Below are positions 22,464 through 32,774 of a stretch of DNA of 64,000 bases, in pieces. The notes beneath the pieces are model-generated. The model searched no databases, was not told the DNA's origin, and saw only the letters and a list, made by a program, of their open reading frames with translations. Origin of the DNA: Charina bottae. Taxonomy: Eukaryota > Chordata > Lepidosauria > Squamata > Charinaidae. Every line of letters begins with the position of its first letter. Positions within the stretch are counted from its first letter, which is position 1. The DNA is taken from contig JALMGJ010000017.1 of the NCBI GenBank assembly GCA_023362775.1, positions 19,851,001 through 19,915,000 on the forward strand, written 5' to 3'. Made by a program: the position numbers and the translations under genes.

Positions 22464-22872
22464 GTTCCAGAGGTTGGGAGCCATCCTGGAACTCTTAGCA
22501 GATGGGACCTGTAACATGCCCCTCCTGCCAGACCTGATGGGACAGGTGGATATAATTGGGGAGAGGTGGTTCCTCAGATAACATGGCCCCATGCCATGTA
22601 GGGCTTTAAAGGTCAAACCAGCACCTTGAATTGAACCCAGAAGCAAACTGGCAGCCAATGCAGCCCGCAGAGCAGAGGTGTAATGTGTACCATCTTAGGG
22701 GCACACATAACTGCCTGTGTTGCCACATTTTGCACCAGCTGAAGCTTCCAGATGCTCTTCAAGGGCAGCCCCATGTAGAGCGCATTACAGTAGCCCATTC
22801 TAGAGGAGAGCAGGGCACGAGTATCTGTGAGTAGAGCCTCATGATCCAGGAAAGGGTGCAACTGGTACACAG
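22464..22872 (-). pseudogene. CR1/L2-group LINE ORF2 C-terminal remnant
   Basis: In minus-strand coding order: FLDHEALLTDTRALLSSRM, a YCNALYMGLPLKS block, WKLQLVQN, HITPLLCGLHWLPVCFWVQF, then after a shift TFKALHGMGPCYLRNHLSPI. This is the standard C-terminal signature of CR1/L2-group ORF2 proteins, covering roughly the last 150 residues. Broken frame; upstream parts are absent. The 3' UTR lies at 21480-21788 beyond the LTR. Confidence 0.8.
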
Positions 22873-24000
22873 CTTAGGAAGCTGTTACATATGTACAACT
22901 CTGAAAGATTCTGTTGATTCAAGCAACAGGTTTCTTGGAATTTTTATGAAAGCCCTTTGTTTTCTCATCTTGCACTTCCACTGAAAATTCATTTTCTTTT
23001 CAGCCTGTTGCAACAGATATAACTGACCCATATTCTATACATTCTGATCATTGTGATCTCATGCTTGTTTTGCAAAAATAATTGTGATATGCTCCATCTC
23101 CCCAGCCATCCAAATTTTCCTGGCCAAACTGCCCATAATACAAACTTTACATCTCTATCATGTAACATTTGACAGGCAAGATAACTGTGCTCATTAAGTT
23201 GAATGTCACAGAATGTGAAAGTTCAAAGGTTATCCACCCCGGTGGCTTGATTCTTTACAATGAGTTTTCCCTTTATGTTTAGAAGGCATCAGTCAGATGG
23301 AAATCCCAACAAATAACTTCATCTTCCATTTCCCAATTCAGCCCAGACTTTTTAACATGGTTATTTAGAGAATAAATAGTGAATGGCTGATTTCTGAAAG
23401 CTTGCCAGATAGTTTAAACCAAATTATTGTCAAGTGAAGTAGTAAAGCAAGAGGGCACCATTATTTTTGGACTGAGCAGAATGTTTGTGTGTCAAAAAAA
23501 GTCAATATGCCAGCCACAACTGTCTGATTGAAGCCCTGACCCAACACATGTAAAAAAGGAACAGGACTTTGATTGTGTGGCTCTGACCACTATATTGACT
23601 TCTTTGACACTTTTGTGGATACCCCTGGGCTGAGGTAGGCCTCCACCTGGTCTTTGAGTGACATGCCAGGGGGATACATTCCAAGTTTGGAAATTTTGAT
23701 TTAAATTAAATTAATTATACGCAGGATACTGTATGTCTCCTTTATTTAACAATTTTCTTTGTTGCCCATTAAAATTTGCAGTATGGTGGCAACAATTGTG
23801 AGGATTCTCCAAATGCATGTGGCACTCAGAGGGGCCTCAGTTTACACACCCCTGTAGAAAAGGATATGAATCCTTGCCTTTTTAAAGAAAGAAAGTCACT
23901 GTACTCCCTGCCTTTAAACAAATGGATTTCAGGAGTCTTATCTATGAAAACATCAAAGAATAGATAACTCATGTCGCTCTTTCTTCTCTATTTATATTTA
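22873..24000. other. No gene; partly conserved-looking non-repetitive DNA
   Basis: No repeat family recognised, particularly at 23160-23420. No open frame with coding character. Confidence 0.45.
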
Positions 24001-24013
24001 TTTTTCTCCCTAG

Positions 24014-24062
24014 GTCTCTTTGGGATTTTAGATTTCTTGGAGAGAAACAGCTCTGGATGATG
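24014..24062 (+). other. Possible 49-bp exon (splice signals only)
   Basis: A pyrimidine-rich tract ends TTTTTCTCCCTAG at 24013, and the segment is followed by a near-consensus donor, ATG|GTAAGT, at 24063. Two of three frames are open over most of the segment. There is no homology I recognise, no neighbouring exon in the window, and short exon-like pairs of signals occur by chance at this scale. Listed only because both sites are unusually good. Confidence 0.15.
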
Positions 24063-24324
24063 GTAAGTACTCTAATTGCTGTTTATGAGGGAAAAAGATA
24101 TAAAATAGCATGTTTAAGGAAGCTGACTTAATTTGCATTTCCCAGACCAACACGCTAATCAGTATGCAGTTATTCTTTGGATGACACATACTTCCAATTT
24201 TGGCAACATATTTCTTGCTTCCAAGTATTGCATAAAAATGTGCACATATTAGGAGAAGTTGTGTGCAAAATTGCATACCATATCAAAAATTGCATACAAA
24301 CATGTGTACCTACATTCTGTTCGA

Positions 24325-24530
24325 CAAGAAGCAGAGATATTTAGCTTCAAACTCACCTTCAGCCACAGAAGCTCACTAAGTCACTTTTGGCCAGTCCACT
24401 AATTTTTGGCTTAACCTGTATCATTGAGTTGTTATTGTGAAGATCAAATGGAGGTGAGTAGTTAGGTACACTGCCTTTTGCTCCTTGATGAATGGTGAGA
24501 TATACATCTAATAAAGAAATAAATGAATAT
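24325..24530 (+). repeat. MIR/CORE-type SINE, sense, old
   Basis: TCACTTTTGGCCAGTCCACT is followed by GAGTTGTTATTGTGAAGATC and then a tail of GATATACATCTAATAAAGAA. The order matches the MIR-like SINEs at 36626 and 37621, with strong divergence and no clear TSD. Confidence 0.5.
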
Positions 24531-26330
24531 ATCAAGTTGTGTCCAAAACTGTGTATGTTCGTGAAAATTGCATATAAAAATCAGTTTGAATTTTCATGGG
24601 TTCATTTTATGCAAATAAATTTAAAGGCTGATGCAAAAATTGGGCTGAACAGCCTTGCAACTGAACACATGTAAAACTGACATAGATTTGAAATACAGAC
24701 CCATCTGTCTCTACCCTACCTTTACTTACAGTATCAACAGAAATGAACACCAAGCAAGTCATTTAAAGAGCAACAAACCTAGAGACTCCAATTTGAATTA
24801 AACATTTTCCTTCCCCATTACATAACTCATTAACCATTACTCACAAGCTGGGAAAACAATGGAAGACATGGGAAAAGGCTTTTAAAAATGTCACTCATGG
24901 AAGCTCATTTTGTTGCATGTGAGACTATTTTTAAAGCCCTGCAAAGCACAGAGACATAAAACCTGCATACTGTCTACATCTGGATGCAGAGAGATTTATT
25001 GTTGTTGGAGATATTGGGGAGGGGAGAGAGTGGTAGAATGGACTGAGTGATGTTTGATGTACTTATCAGTCCCTCCCTACAATATGTTCTGGTTACCAAA
25101 TAGCACAGTGTGGCTATTGATGGCTACAAGGAAAATAAGATTAAAAAAGCAGAAAGACTGATTGGGATTCCACAAATGATATTACACAAGTTGCAAAGGA
25201 CAAAGACAACCCAGAAGCAGGGACATAGATAATGCTGGTCTTTGAAAATATGGGGGGGGGGAGGTGGGAGAGAGAGACATATGCTCAGTAAATCATGCAA
25301 ATACTGTAAGGTCTCAGCTACAGAGCATTTAACAGGAAAATAGAAGCCCATAGCCAGAGGCTGTTATGTGTTTGTTTTAAACTGGTCACTTATTTAATAA
25401 ACTCAGACCCATTTGCAGACAGAAGATGGTCACCTTGTTCTGATGCCTTAGCACCAGAGCCTTCTTGAGTTGACCGTTTAATGTTTGCTGACATCTTTTA
25501 AATAAATACTTTAGGGCTCCCACAATTCTAGAACCTTCCACAAAACACCTTTTTATTAGTTTTCCCCTGCCATCTCCATTGACTTCACAGGAGGCTCGGC
25601 ACCTGGGTTATGTTTTCCCCTTTGTCTTTCTGACCAGGCGGCCACATTCTTAAACAAAGCACCGAGTTGCACCCATCCCACCATTTTTAGTGCCTTATAA
25701 TGCCCATGGTGTCCTTGTGGAGATCAGATGCATACTTTATTTCTAATAAAGTTGTGATAGAGACTGGCACTTTGCTTTTTAGCCTGCCATTTTCCCAATT
25801 TGGAGCTCCAATGAAGTGTCCAGAGAAAGTTATTGTGGACACCATGCTAGGATCACAGGAATATTGAATCATCTAATTGTTTTGGCAGCCTAAGATGGTA
25901 GAATGCAGAAGCAGATGTATGACTGCATCTGCTCTTAGTGAATCCTAGAATTTAGTAACATGTTGATTAGTTTTTAATCTGTTCCTGCAACAGAAGAAAC
26001 CACTACAATCCAGATATATTGCTATATTTATTCTTCTTAGCAAAAATGTCTATGATTGCCACCATACCTGGATAGTAAACATTAGAGCAGAGCTGAAAAG
26101 AATATCTCATTATCTTGGGCCTATTTGGATGCTGAAAAAGAGAAGCATTTGGGGTGATTTTCTTGTGGTGTGATTGAAAATGAGTTTCTTTTTAGGCAGG
26201 TTTTGTTTTAAAGATACAAGAAGATTGCTGCTTCCACCATTTTTCTTCCTTAATAAAAAGTTTCCCCACTGTTTCAAATAGAGTTGGATTCATCAGCCCA
26301 AGGTACAGTATTGTAATTTTTTCACAGAAT
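24531..26330. other. No recognisable feature
   Basis: No gene or named repeat. A G-rich run near 25252-25262 and ordinary AT-rich sequence. Confidence 0.5.
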
Positions 26331-26342
26331 GTCCCTATAGAG

Positions 26343-26754
26343 CAGAGCTTTCCAAACTGTGTGTCGGGACACATTAGTGTGTCGGCTGCAGTGTCTGGGT
26401 GTGTCGCGGCTGCTGCTGCCTCCGAGCCCTGCCAGGATTCTGCGCAGGGCCTAGTGCCTGCCTTGTGCCTTGCTGCCTCCAAACCTGCCCTGCCAGGATT
26501 CTGCGCAGGTCCTAGTGCCTGCCTTGTGCCTGGCTGCCTCCAAACCTGCCCTGCCAGGATTCTGCGCAGGTCCTAGTGCCTGCCTTGTGCCTGGCTGCCT
26601 CCAAACCTGCTGTGATTCCGCACAGGTCCTAGTGTCTGCCTTGTGCCCTGCTGTAAGAGTGTGTCGTGAAATGATGCCCTGCTGTAAGAGTGTGTCGCGA
26701 AATGATGCATGTCTAAAAAATGTGTCACCAACATGAAATGTTTGGAAAGCTCTG
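26343..26754. mobile_element. GC-rich hAT element, copy B, with tandem-repeat interior
   Basis: Begins CAGAGCTTTCCAAACTGTGTG and ends TTTGGAAAGCTCTG, with a perfect 8-bp TSD CTATAGAG at 26335-26342 and 26755-26762. Subterminal GTGTGTCG motifs occur near both ends. The 412-bp interior is dominated by a 61-bp tandem repeat and contains no transposase. Termini match copies A and C, but the interior is unrelated to theirs. Confidence 0.93.
26426..26655. repeat. 61-bp tandem repeat inside hAT copy B
   Basis: The unit runs GCCCTGCCAGGATTCTGCGC...CCTCCAAACCT. Unit starts fall at 26426, 26487, 26548 and 26609, an exact 61-bp step; the last unit is diverged. Immediately after, a second repeat with a 31-bp step (CCCTGCTGTAAGAGTGTGTCG) occurs twice from 26646. 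Confidence 0.92.
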
Positions 26755-26762
26755 CTATAGAG

Positions 26763-27625
26763 CAACATAGGATCATTTCCAGGGGAAATAAGGGAGAACA
26801 ACGATGGCTACCCAGATTTAGTTTTGTTCCCATTAGGCCATTCTGTGGGAAGCATAGATCCAGTTAGACTGGCTAGAAATGGGGAAGAATTTTGTTCATG
26901 TAGAAAAGTGAAGGGAGATTTTAAAATCCTCCCTTATGTTGGCTAGCCCTCTCTTTCTGCAAACAGATGTTACTGTTGAAAATAATTGCCCCTTTCTCCA
27001 CTTTTTTTTGCCTCATCCCTCAAATGTGCTAGAAAGGTCTCTAATTTGCCATCAAACAATTCATTAAAAAGTGTGCTCCAAGTTTATAAAGCGGTTGCCC
27101 ATTTCTGAACTAGTATGATTAGAGATGAAGCAAACAAACTATCACTCTGATCAAACTTTGCATGGTTACAACAGTCTCATTTCAACTGGAAAGGAGGACT
27201 CTGCACTGAAAAGGTCAATCTCTTGTCCTTGCCACACTGAGCTTCCACCTACCACTTTTCCTGAGAGCTTTCACTCATTTTATTTCCAATTAGGAGTGGG
27301 GTGGGGTGGGGTGAAGAATGGAAAACAAACTCAGTTTGCAATCTGTATTATTTTTCCATCCAAACAGTCAAGCACACCCTTTTTGTCTCCCGTCTTTTTT
27401 CACAGAGCCCATTAAGAAGAGGAAGCCCAGCCTTTTCCCGTCATGCCGTTTGTGTTCTGTTGTGTATAAAATTACAGGTGCTACCGGAGAAAGGGGTATC
27501 GTTGTAGGAATGGGTCAAACGCCTGCCCTGGAGGGACTGTGAAGGGAGGGTGAAATAAATGACTCCCATGGTGTATTTGGATCACCACTACTTCAGGAGT
27601 GATAGGGAGAGAGAAAAAGCAAAGA
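26763..27625. other. No recognisable feature
   Basis: No gene, RNA or named repeat. Short overlapping frames near 27125-27542 lack recognisable motifs. Confidence 0.5.
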
Positions 27626-27915
27626 GATCATCAAGGTTTAGCTTGTCTCTCATTAACTCTTGAAGTGTTAAGCAAACGGCACAATTAGCTGTGTGTTGTA
27701 CCTGTCGCTGGCTTTGCCTTTTGTTCAATCCAAGGAAACTATACAAGTGCCTCATTTCATTAGCACATTTAACCCAGAACGTAAATGGTGCCAATTCTTA
27801 CCCCAAAGCACAATAATTACAATTGATTTACTCTTCTTTGGGGAAATAATATCTGCCTCAAATAATAAAATCACTTTTTTCTTTGGTCCGTATTTGTTTG
27901 CTTAATTGCATAGTA
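27626..27915. other. Candidate conserved non-coding segment
   Basis: Non-repetitive segment rich in homeodomain-type cores (ATTAGC, CAATTA, TAATTA-like) and E-box-like words, without coding frame or repeat signature. The idea of conservation comes only from its look; no alignment was possible. Confidence 0.2.
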
Positions 27916-27929
27916 GTATTGTATTTAGC

Positions 27930-28325
27930 TGTATTTTTCTTTTCTTTTTTTAATTTTAAAAACAATTTTATTTAACATATTTGTACATTACATGAAATAA
28001 CTATATCAAATAATACATAACATAACATAACATAGCATAGCATAATATAACATAACACTATCAAAATAAGTACTTTTATAACTCCTCCTACATACCAACC
28101 TTTCCTCCCTATCCAACTTAACTTCCCTACTTTCTTCTCTCCTCTCCATCTTTCTCTCCTTCCTCCTCTTCCACCTCTAGCCTTCTTTATCTCACTTCCA
28201 TTTCCCCTCTATTCTACCTTCTCTTTCACCTACTCGACTATCCAACCAAATAATAATAAAAAAAGAAAAAAAAAAGAAAAAAGACATGGACATGGACATG
28301 GACATGGACATGGACATGGACTTCC
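27930..28325 (-). repeat. AT-rich block, pyrimidine tract and (ACATGG)n
   Basis: Three parts follow each other: a T-rich start with (CATAA)n near 28010-28055, a strongly pyrimidine-only stretch of about 170 bp (28085-28250), and an ACATGG hexamer array at 28283-28322. A long purine-rich strand next to an A-rich end is typical of L1 3' UTRs, which would make this a minus-strand L1 end; that assignment is inference. Confidence 0.45.
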
Positions 28326-30800
28326 TACTTCCCATCCATCATCCATATTTTTCAACATGCAGAAGTTTACCATAACAAATTTCTCAATGCTGATTTGAGG
28401 GCTGGCCCAGTTACCAGGCAGGTGGCTCTGGTAGGTGGAATTTTAGTTACCATTAAAAGGCAAGCAGTTGTGAATAATTTCACTTATTATATTCTTATCT
28501 CCCATCATAGTTGTCACCTTGGCATTCCTGGTTTAGACACTGAAGTGCCTTTGGCCATCTCTGGCTTTAGTATCCTCAGAAAAACTCTCTTTTATTGGTC
28601 CACTCAGTAGAGGAAAAATAAATGAGAGCCACATTCTTTCCTCCCATGCTGCACCCCAAGGACTCAAAAACAGACTTTGAAAATAACTGGTAATTTATTA
28701 ATTATATGAGGAAATTCAAGACTCCTTCTTAGGTTCTGGCTGAACACCTGTGTTCAACAAACTTCTTTTATATACAGAATTTTGTATATAAAATGTATAT
28801 ATAATTATATTTGGCTATCTAGGCCTATGTACAACTGTCATATACCTATATAATCAATACAGACTATCTTAATCAAAGAAGAAAACAAGCACAATAATTT
28901 GAAAGAAAGATTACGGTATCAGTAGCTTAATTGATACCATCAGTGTGGACAGGATTCAAATCTTTCTGAAAGTTGTTTACCTAATGCTAATTGAGTGGAG
29001 ACTAACTATAAAATCTGTATGTATAGAAGAAAGACAACTCATCCATTTTTACACTATTGGCCAATAATAAAAAACAGAAGGGAGATATCATTTTGGAACC
29101 CACCTCCCTATGTTCAGTATAAAAATCAATTATTAATTTCAAGGATTTTAGGTCATCATTCTAGACGATGTTCTCTCCAGGTAGAACACAATGATATAAC
29201 CAATGAAACTAAAACTTCCTATACCATTTAGGAGCTGCCTTTGCTGACATCACAATAAATGTGCTGCTTCAAAATAGCATGTTTAAGTTGGCCAGAAGCT
29301 CCATCCAGAACATCATATTGAAGTTCTGATGTATCTTATCTATTCACTTTTCATAATGTTTCCAGTATCAAAAGGGATTTCTTGAAGCTGTGTAGAACAA
29401 TAAGTTTAAAAACAACTATTAAAAGACAAAACATAGAAGATAACTATTCCAACCATTCAATTATTGAAAACGTCTAACATTTTACGTCCCTTCTCTAAAT
29501 GTTGAATGAAATGAGAACTTTGTTTCTTCAGGCCTTCCATCTTTCTAGTTCCACTGATTGGCAGCAGTGCTTGGGTTTCAGTTCCAGAAACTGAACAACC
29601 TGAGACTTCCATGGTGCAAAGCATGAATTAACCTCTGATTTATAGCCTTTCTTCTTACCTTCCTCTGAGATGAACTCTGAAAAAACTGTTTTGCTTCTGG
29701 CACATATCAGTTGGAACTAAGGAAATGCCACCAGTGGAGAATTGCAACTGGTTAGGGGAAAAAAGCAAAGCCCACAAACATAGAAATGAATAAGGAAGGA
29801 AGGAATGGCTGAGTCAGCATTCAATTTGTCTGTGTTCAAATTTTCATGACAAGTGTCTTGTATATGATGTTCCCAGCAAAATGTCATTTGGTAGACCTCA
29901 ATACCAGTGTGTCCCTTTGACTGCTGGTGCCAGACATCCTGAGTGCCATGATATGCAATGAGCAACTTTGAACCATTTACTATTAGAATTATCTACAATA
30001 CTCCAATAAGTTGCATTCCATGCTGTTATAGACAAATCTATAATCATTGTACAGTAGCTTCTTGGCTTGTTTGGCTGCTGGTGGGAGAGCTCTCTCTCTC
30101 TCTCTCCATGATATCTGGGATGCTACCATTACTGCCATGAAACAAAAGGCTCCTTGGTTCAGATAACACTCCAATGTTCAAATTTCAGCAACATCATTAG
30201 CAGATCTATTGACCCAGCCCCAAAACTGTTTCTCTATTCCCATGTGTAGACAGCTCAGGAAAGAGATGTGGTAAGAGATGTTTCAGTAGATGAAATGCAT
30301 GTGTGCACACACTGAGGAAGTCAATCTTTAGAAGTAGCTTGGGTACAAAAATGTATGTTGCTCTGTATCAGTGTAGAAATCTTGGAAATCTACTAACATG
30401 GCATGGGATCTGGTGCCATGCAGAATGTGAGCCAATTCCATTCCTAATTCTCCATAAGGATTTTAATGCAAACTTACCCACAATATAATTTTCAAATGGT
30501 AAATGCAGAGATTCAGACTGTGATCTGGCTTGTGATTAAACCAACAACAACAACAAAAATTGTACCTGCAGATGAGAGAAAAATGCTTCATATTGGGGAT
30601 AGTGGCTTGGAAAAATATGCACAGTAGGAAAAAGGCATTTTAAAAATCTGCACCTATTTTTTAAAAAAATATGAACATTATTTTTGTACTGATTGTTTTA
30701 AAAAGAAAATGCAAACAGATGCAAAAAACAAAAAATCAGGATTGAAATGAACAAAACTGAACTTGACAGATTTCCTATTCCTCATATTAAGGCTTTTTCC
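28326..30800. other. No gene; (CT)n at about 30089-30106
   Basis: AT-rich sequence without recognised repeats apart from a short CT run and an (AAC)n near 30540. Short frames only. Confidence 0.5.
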
Positions 30801-30829
30801 CCCAGAGACAATGAGCTATGAAGCTGTGG

Positions 30830-31126
30830 AACCCTACTGAGTTGCAGACACACCAACAGCGGCGGCGGCAGTGCAGGGGCGTGCTCGGGGATGCGCGCGT
30901 GCACAGCAGCGGCGCGGGGGCACACGGCGGTGGCAGCGTGCATGGCAGCGGCAGTGGCAGTGGCCTCGCTAAAACGCGGAAGCGCTGATGGCACGCCGCT
31001 GCTGTCTTCGCGGCGGCAGCACTGCGCGGGTGCGCACCCACGCACCACCACCACGCGCACCCCCGTGCCGCCGCTTCGTGACACACTAAACTGTGTGTTG
31101 TGACACACACAGTTTGGAAAGCTATG
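30830..31126. mobile_element. GC-rich hAT element, copy C, left end eroded
   Basis: The right end reads ACACACAGTTTGGAAAGCTATG, matching copy A's left end inverted, with CACACTAAACTGTGTG just inside. The interior is extremely GC-rich and shares with copy A, inverted, the segment GTGCCATCAGCGCTTCCGCG (antisense near 30973-30992). The left end (ACACACCAACAGCGGCGG) aligns to copy A's right end, but the terminal bases are degraded and no TSD could be matched. The 124- and 107-codon frames here come from GC bias. Confidence 0.78.
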
Positions 31127-32215
31127 ATCTAGAAGTACCCACAGAAGGGAAAACAAAACAAAACAAACAAAACAAAGGCATTAGTAATATTTTAAATGCT
31201 ATTTCTCCCTCCCATTATGTGAATTTGCCACTTGGCTACGTTAATGATGGGTACCCAGTTGGTAGGATTACATGATAGAACAATCTCTACTGAATGTGAG
31301 CTATCACTCCAGAGGGGAAACATGACTTCCCTACATTATGCTGGTCTATGACTGTAATAAAGATTTGATTTGATATGATTTGACTTCCCAACAGAAAACA
31401 GGGCTAATATCCAGAAAATGCTGTTTTTGCAAAGGCTTTGCATAGAACTTGAGACAGAAACGAGCAATAAGAGCAGCATCCTCACAATGGATGGTGACTG
31501 AAAGATAAATAGCTAGCAGGACTTCAAAGCCGTCTGGACTCCCCATTACCTCCCTAACCATCTGACGGTGCCTCAGGCAAGTCAAAAGCTGGCAGGTCCA
31601 GTGCCCGTCTCGCAGGCTAGATGGCACCCAAACAACACATTCTAATCTGTTGGAGCTGGATGGTTTGTTCCCTGCTTTAGAAATTACATTTCTGAAAGAA
31701 AGCTGGAGAGAATGGGAGGGCGAGAGGGGGGGGGGAGAGAGAGAGAGAGAAAAGCTTGTAAAACAAAATGGAGTTGTGAATTTCATTGTTATTTTAGCTT
31801 TTGAAAGTCTTTGATCCTTTCCTTTAACTCTTGCAGGGAGACACCAAAATGTGAAGAATCTGTTTTGATCTGGCACGTATTGCAGCAAGGAGTGCGTGAT
31901 TGTGTGTTCAGTGATTGTGTGTTCGTGGCAGCTTTCACATGCTTTGAGGAAGTGTGAAATAACACTTACCTCATCTTTAGCAATGAGCCTTGTTCCAGTC
32001 ATATCATTAAACCTGCTGCTTCTCGCTTTGCCAACAAAGGTGGCTGTGCAGACTTTGCTATGGAGGACTGGAGTTTTTCTTCTTCTCTTTTTTCATTAAC
32101 CGTTTGTTTCCCATGTTGTGGTTTTAATTTTTGTTCTACAATGTGGCCATTTTTAGCAATATATATTTTCTCTTAGCTGCTTTGGAAAAGCAAGCTGCAA
32201 ATACAATATCCATTG
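31127..32215. other. No gene; LINE-like tail at 31340 and a G/GA tract at 31722
   Basis: A GCTGGTCTATGACTGTAATAAAG tail with GATTTGATTTGAT-type ending at 31340-31382 looks like a LINE 3' end. A poly-G plus (GA)n tract lies at 31722-31752. A 218-codon minus-strand frame (31346-32002) has low-complexity SLSLSPPP sequence translated from that tract and is not credible as a gene. Confidence 0.45.
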
Positions 32216-32217
32216 GG

Positions 32218-32345
32218 CAGACTTCCCCAATCTGGTCCCCAGAGATATTGATTGATTGATCAAATTTATATGCTGCCAATCTTACTGTGCCAGACTACAT
32301 CTCCTAGAATTCCCAGCCAGCAGTACCAATGACCATTCTGCTTGG
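32218..32345. repeat. hAT-type MITE remnant with inserted LINE tail
   Basis: ACTTCCCCAATCTGGTCCCC and, further on, CAGACTACATCTCCTAGAAT are the two conserved blocks of a common hAT MITE. Between them lies a (GATT)n plus AAATTTATATGCTGCC LINE tail. No TSD identified. Confidence 0.35.
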
Positions 32346-32774
32346 AATACTAAGGGAAGGCTACAATATGAATGGGGATGAGAGTTCAAAACATACAACC
32401 TCCATGTTCTCTGGTGAATTTTTTTGTAAACATGAGCCTCAGTTACAGCCAACAGAAGCCTTGGCTGTCCCTAATATTCACCCTGGCTTTAAGAGTCATT
32501 GCTCAGAAGGCTACAGGGAAGTTCTACTCACATTCCCAATAGATGTACAGGTAGGAAGGATGATAGAAGTCTTGTCAGTCATACATCTCCTCTTACATGT
32601 ATTTGAAGTCCATTTATCAGTCTGTTAGAACTACTGAAATGGAGCAGAGCTGCTAAACTCATGTACAGAAAAATAATATTGTTTAAAAACAGAGCCCATG
32701 AGCATATTAGAGAGATTCAGGTAAGTCTTACACCTTTAGCCCACCTTAGCATAAAGGAACACACACTTAGACAT

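Noticed and set aside
18993..22872. Tandem segmental duplication of a LINE-LTR unit
   Set aside because: The LTR insertion points differ within the two LINEs, and only the first LTR has a clean TSD, which fits two independent insertions better.
30782..31156. 124- and 107-codon GC-rich frames read as a possible first exon with CpG island
   Set aside because: The sequence lies within hAT copy C and is homologous to copy A; high GC removes stop codons in several frames.
31346..32002. 218-codon minus-strand open frame
   Set aside because: Contains low-complexity peptide from a CT-rich tract, no recognised domain, and ends in a LINE-like tail. A minus-strand donor-like GAG|GTAAGT at about 31970 gives a possible 74-bp exon (31970-32043), but its acceptor is weak.
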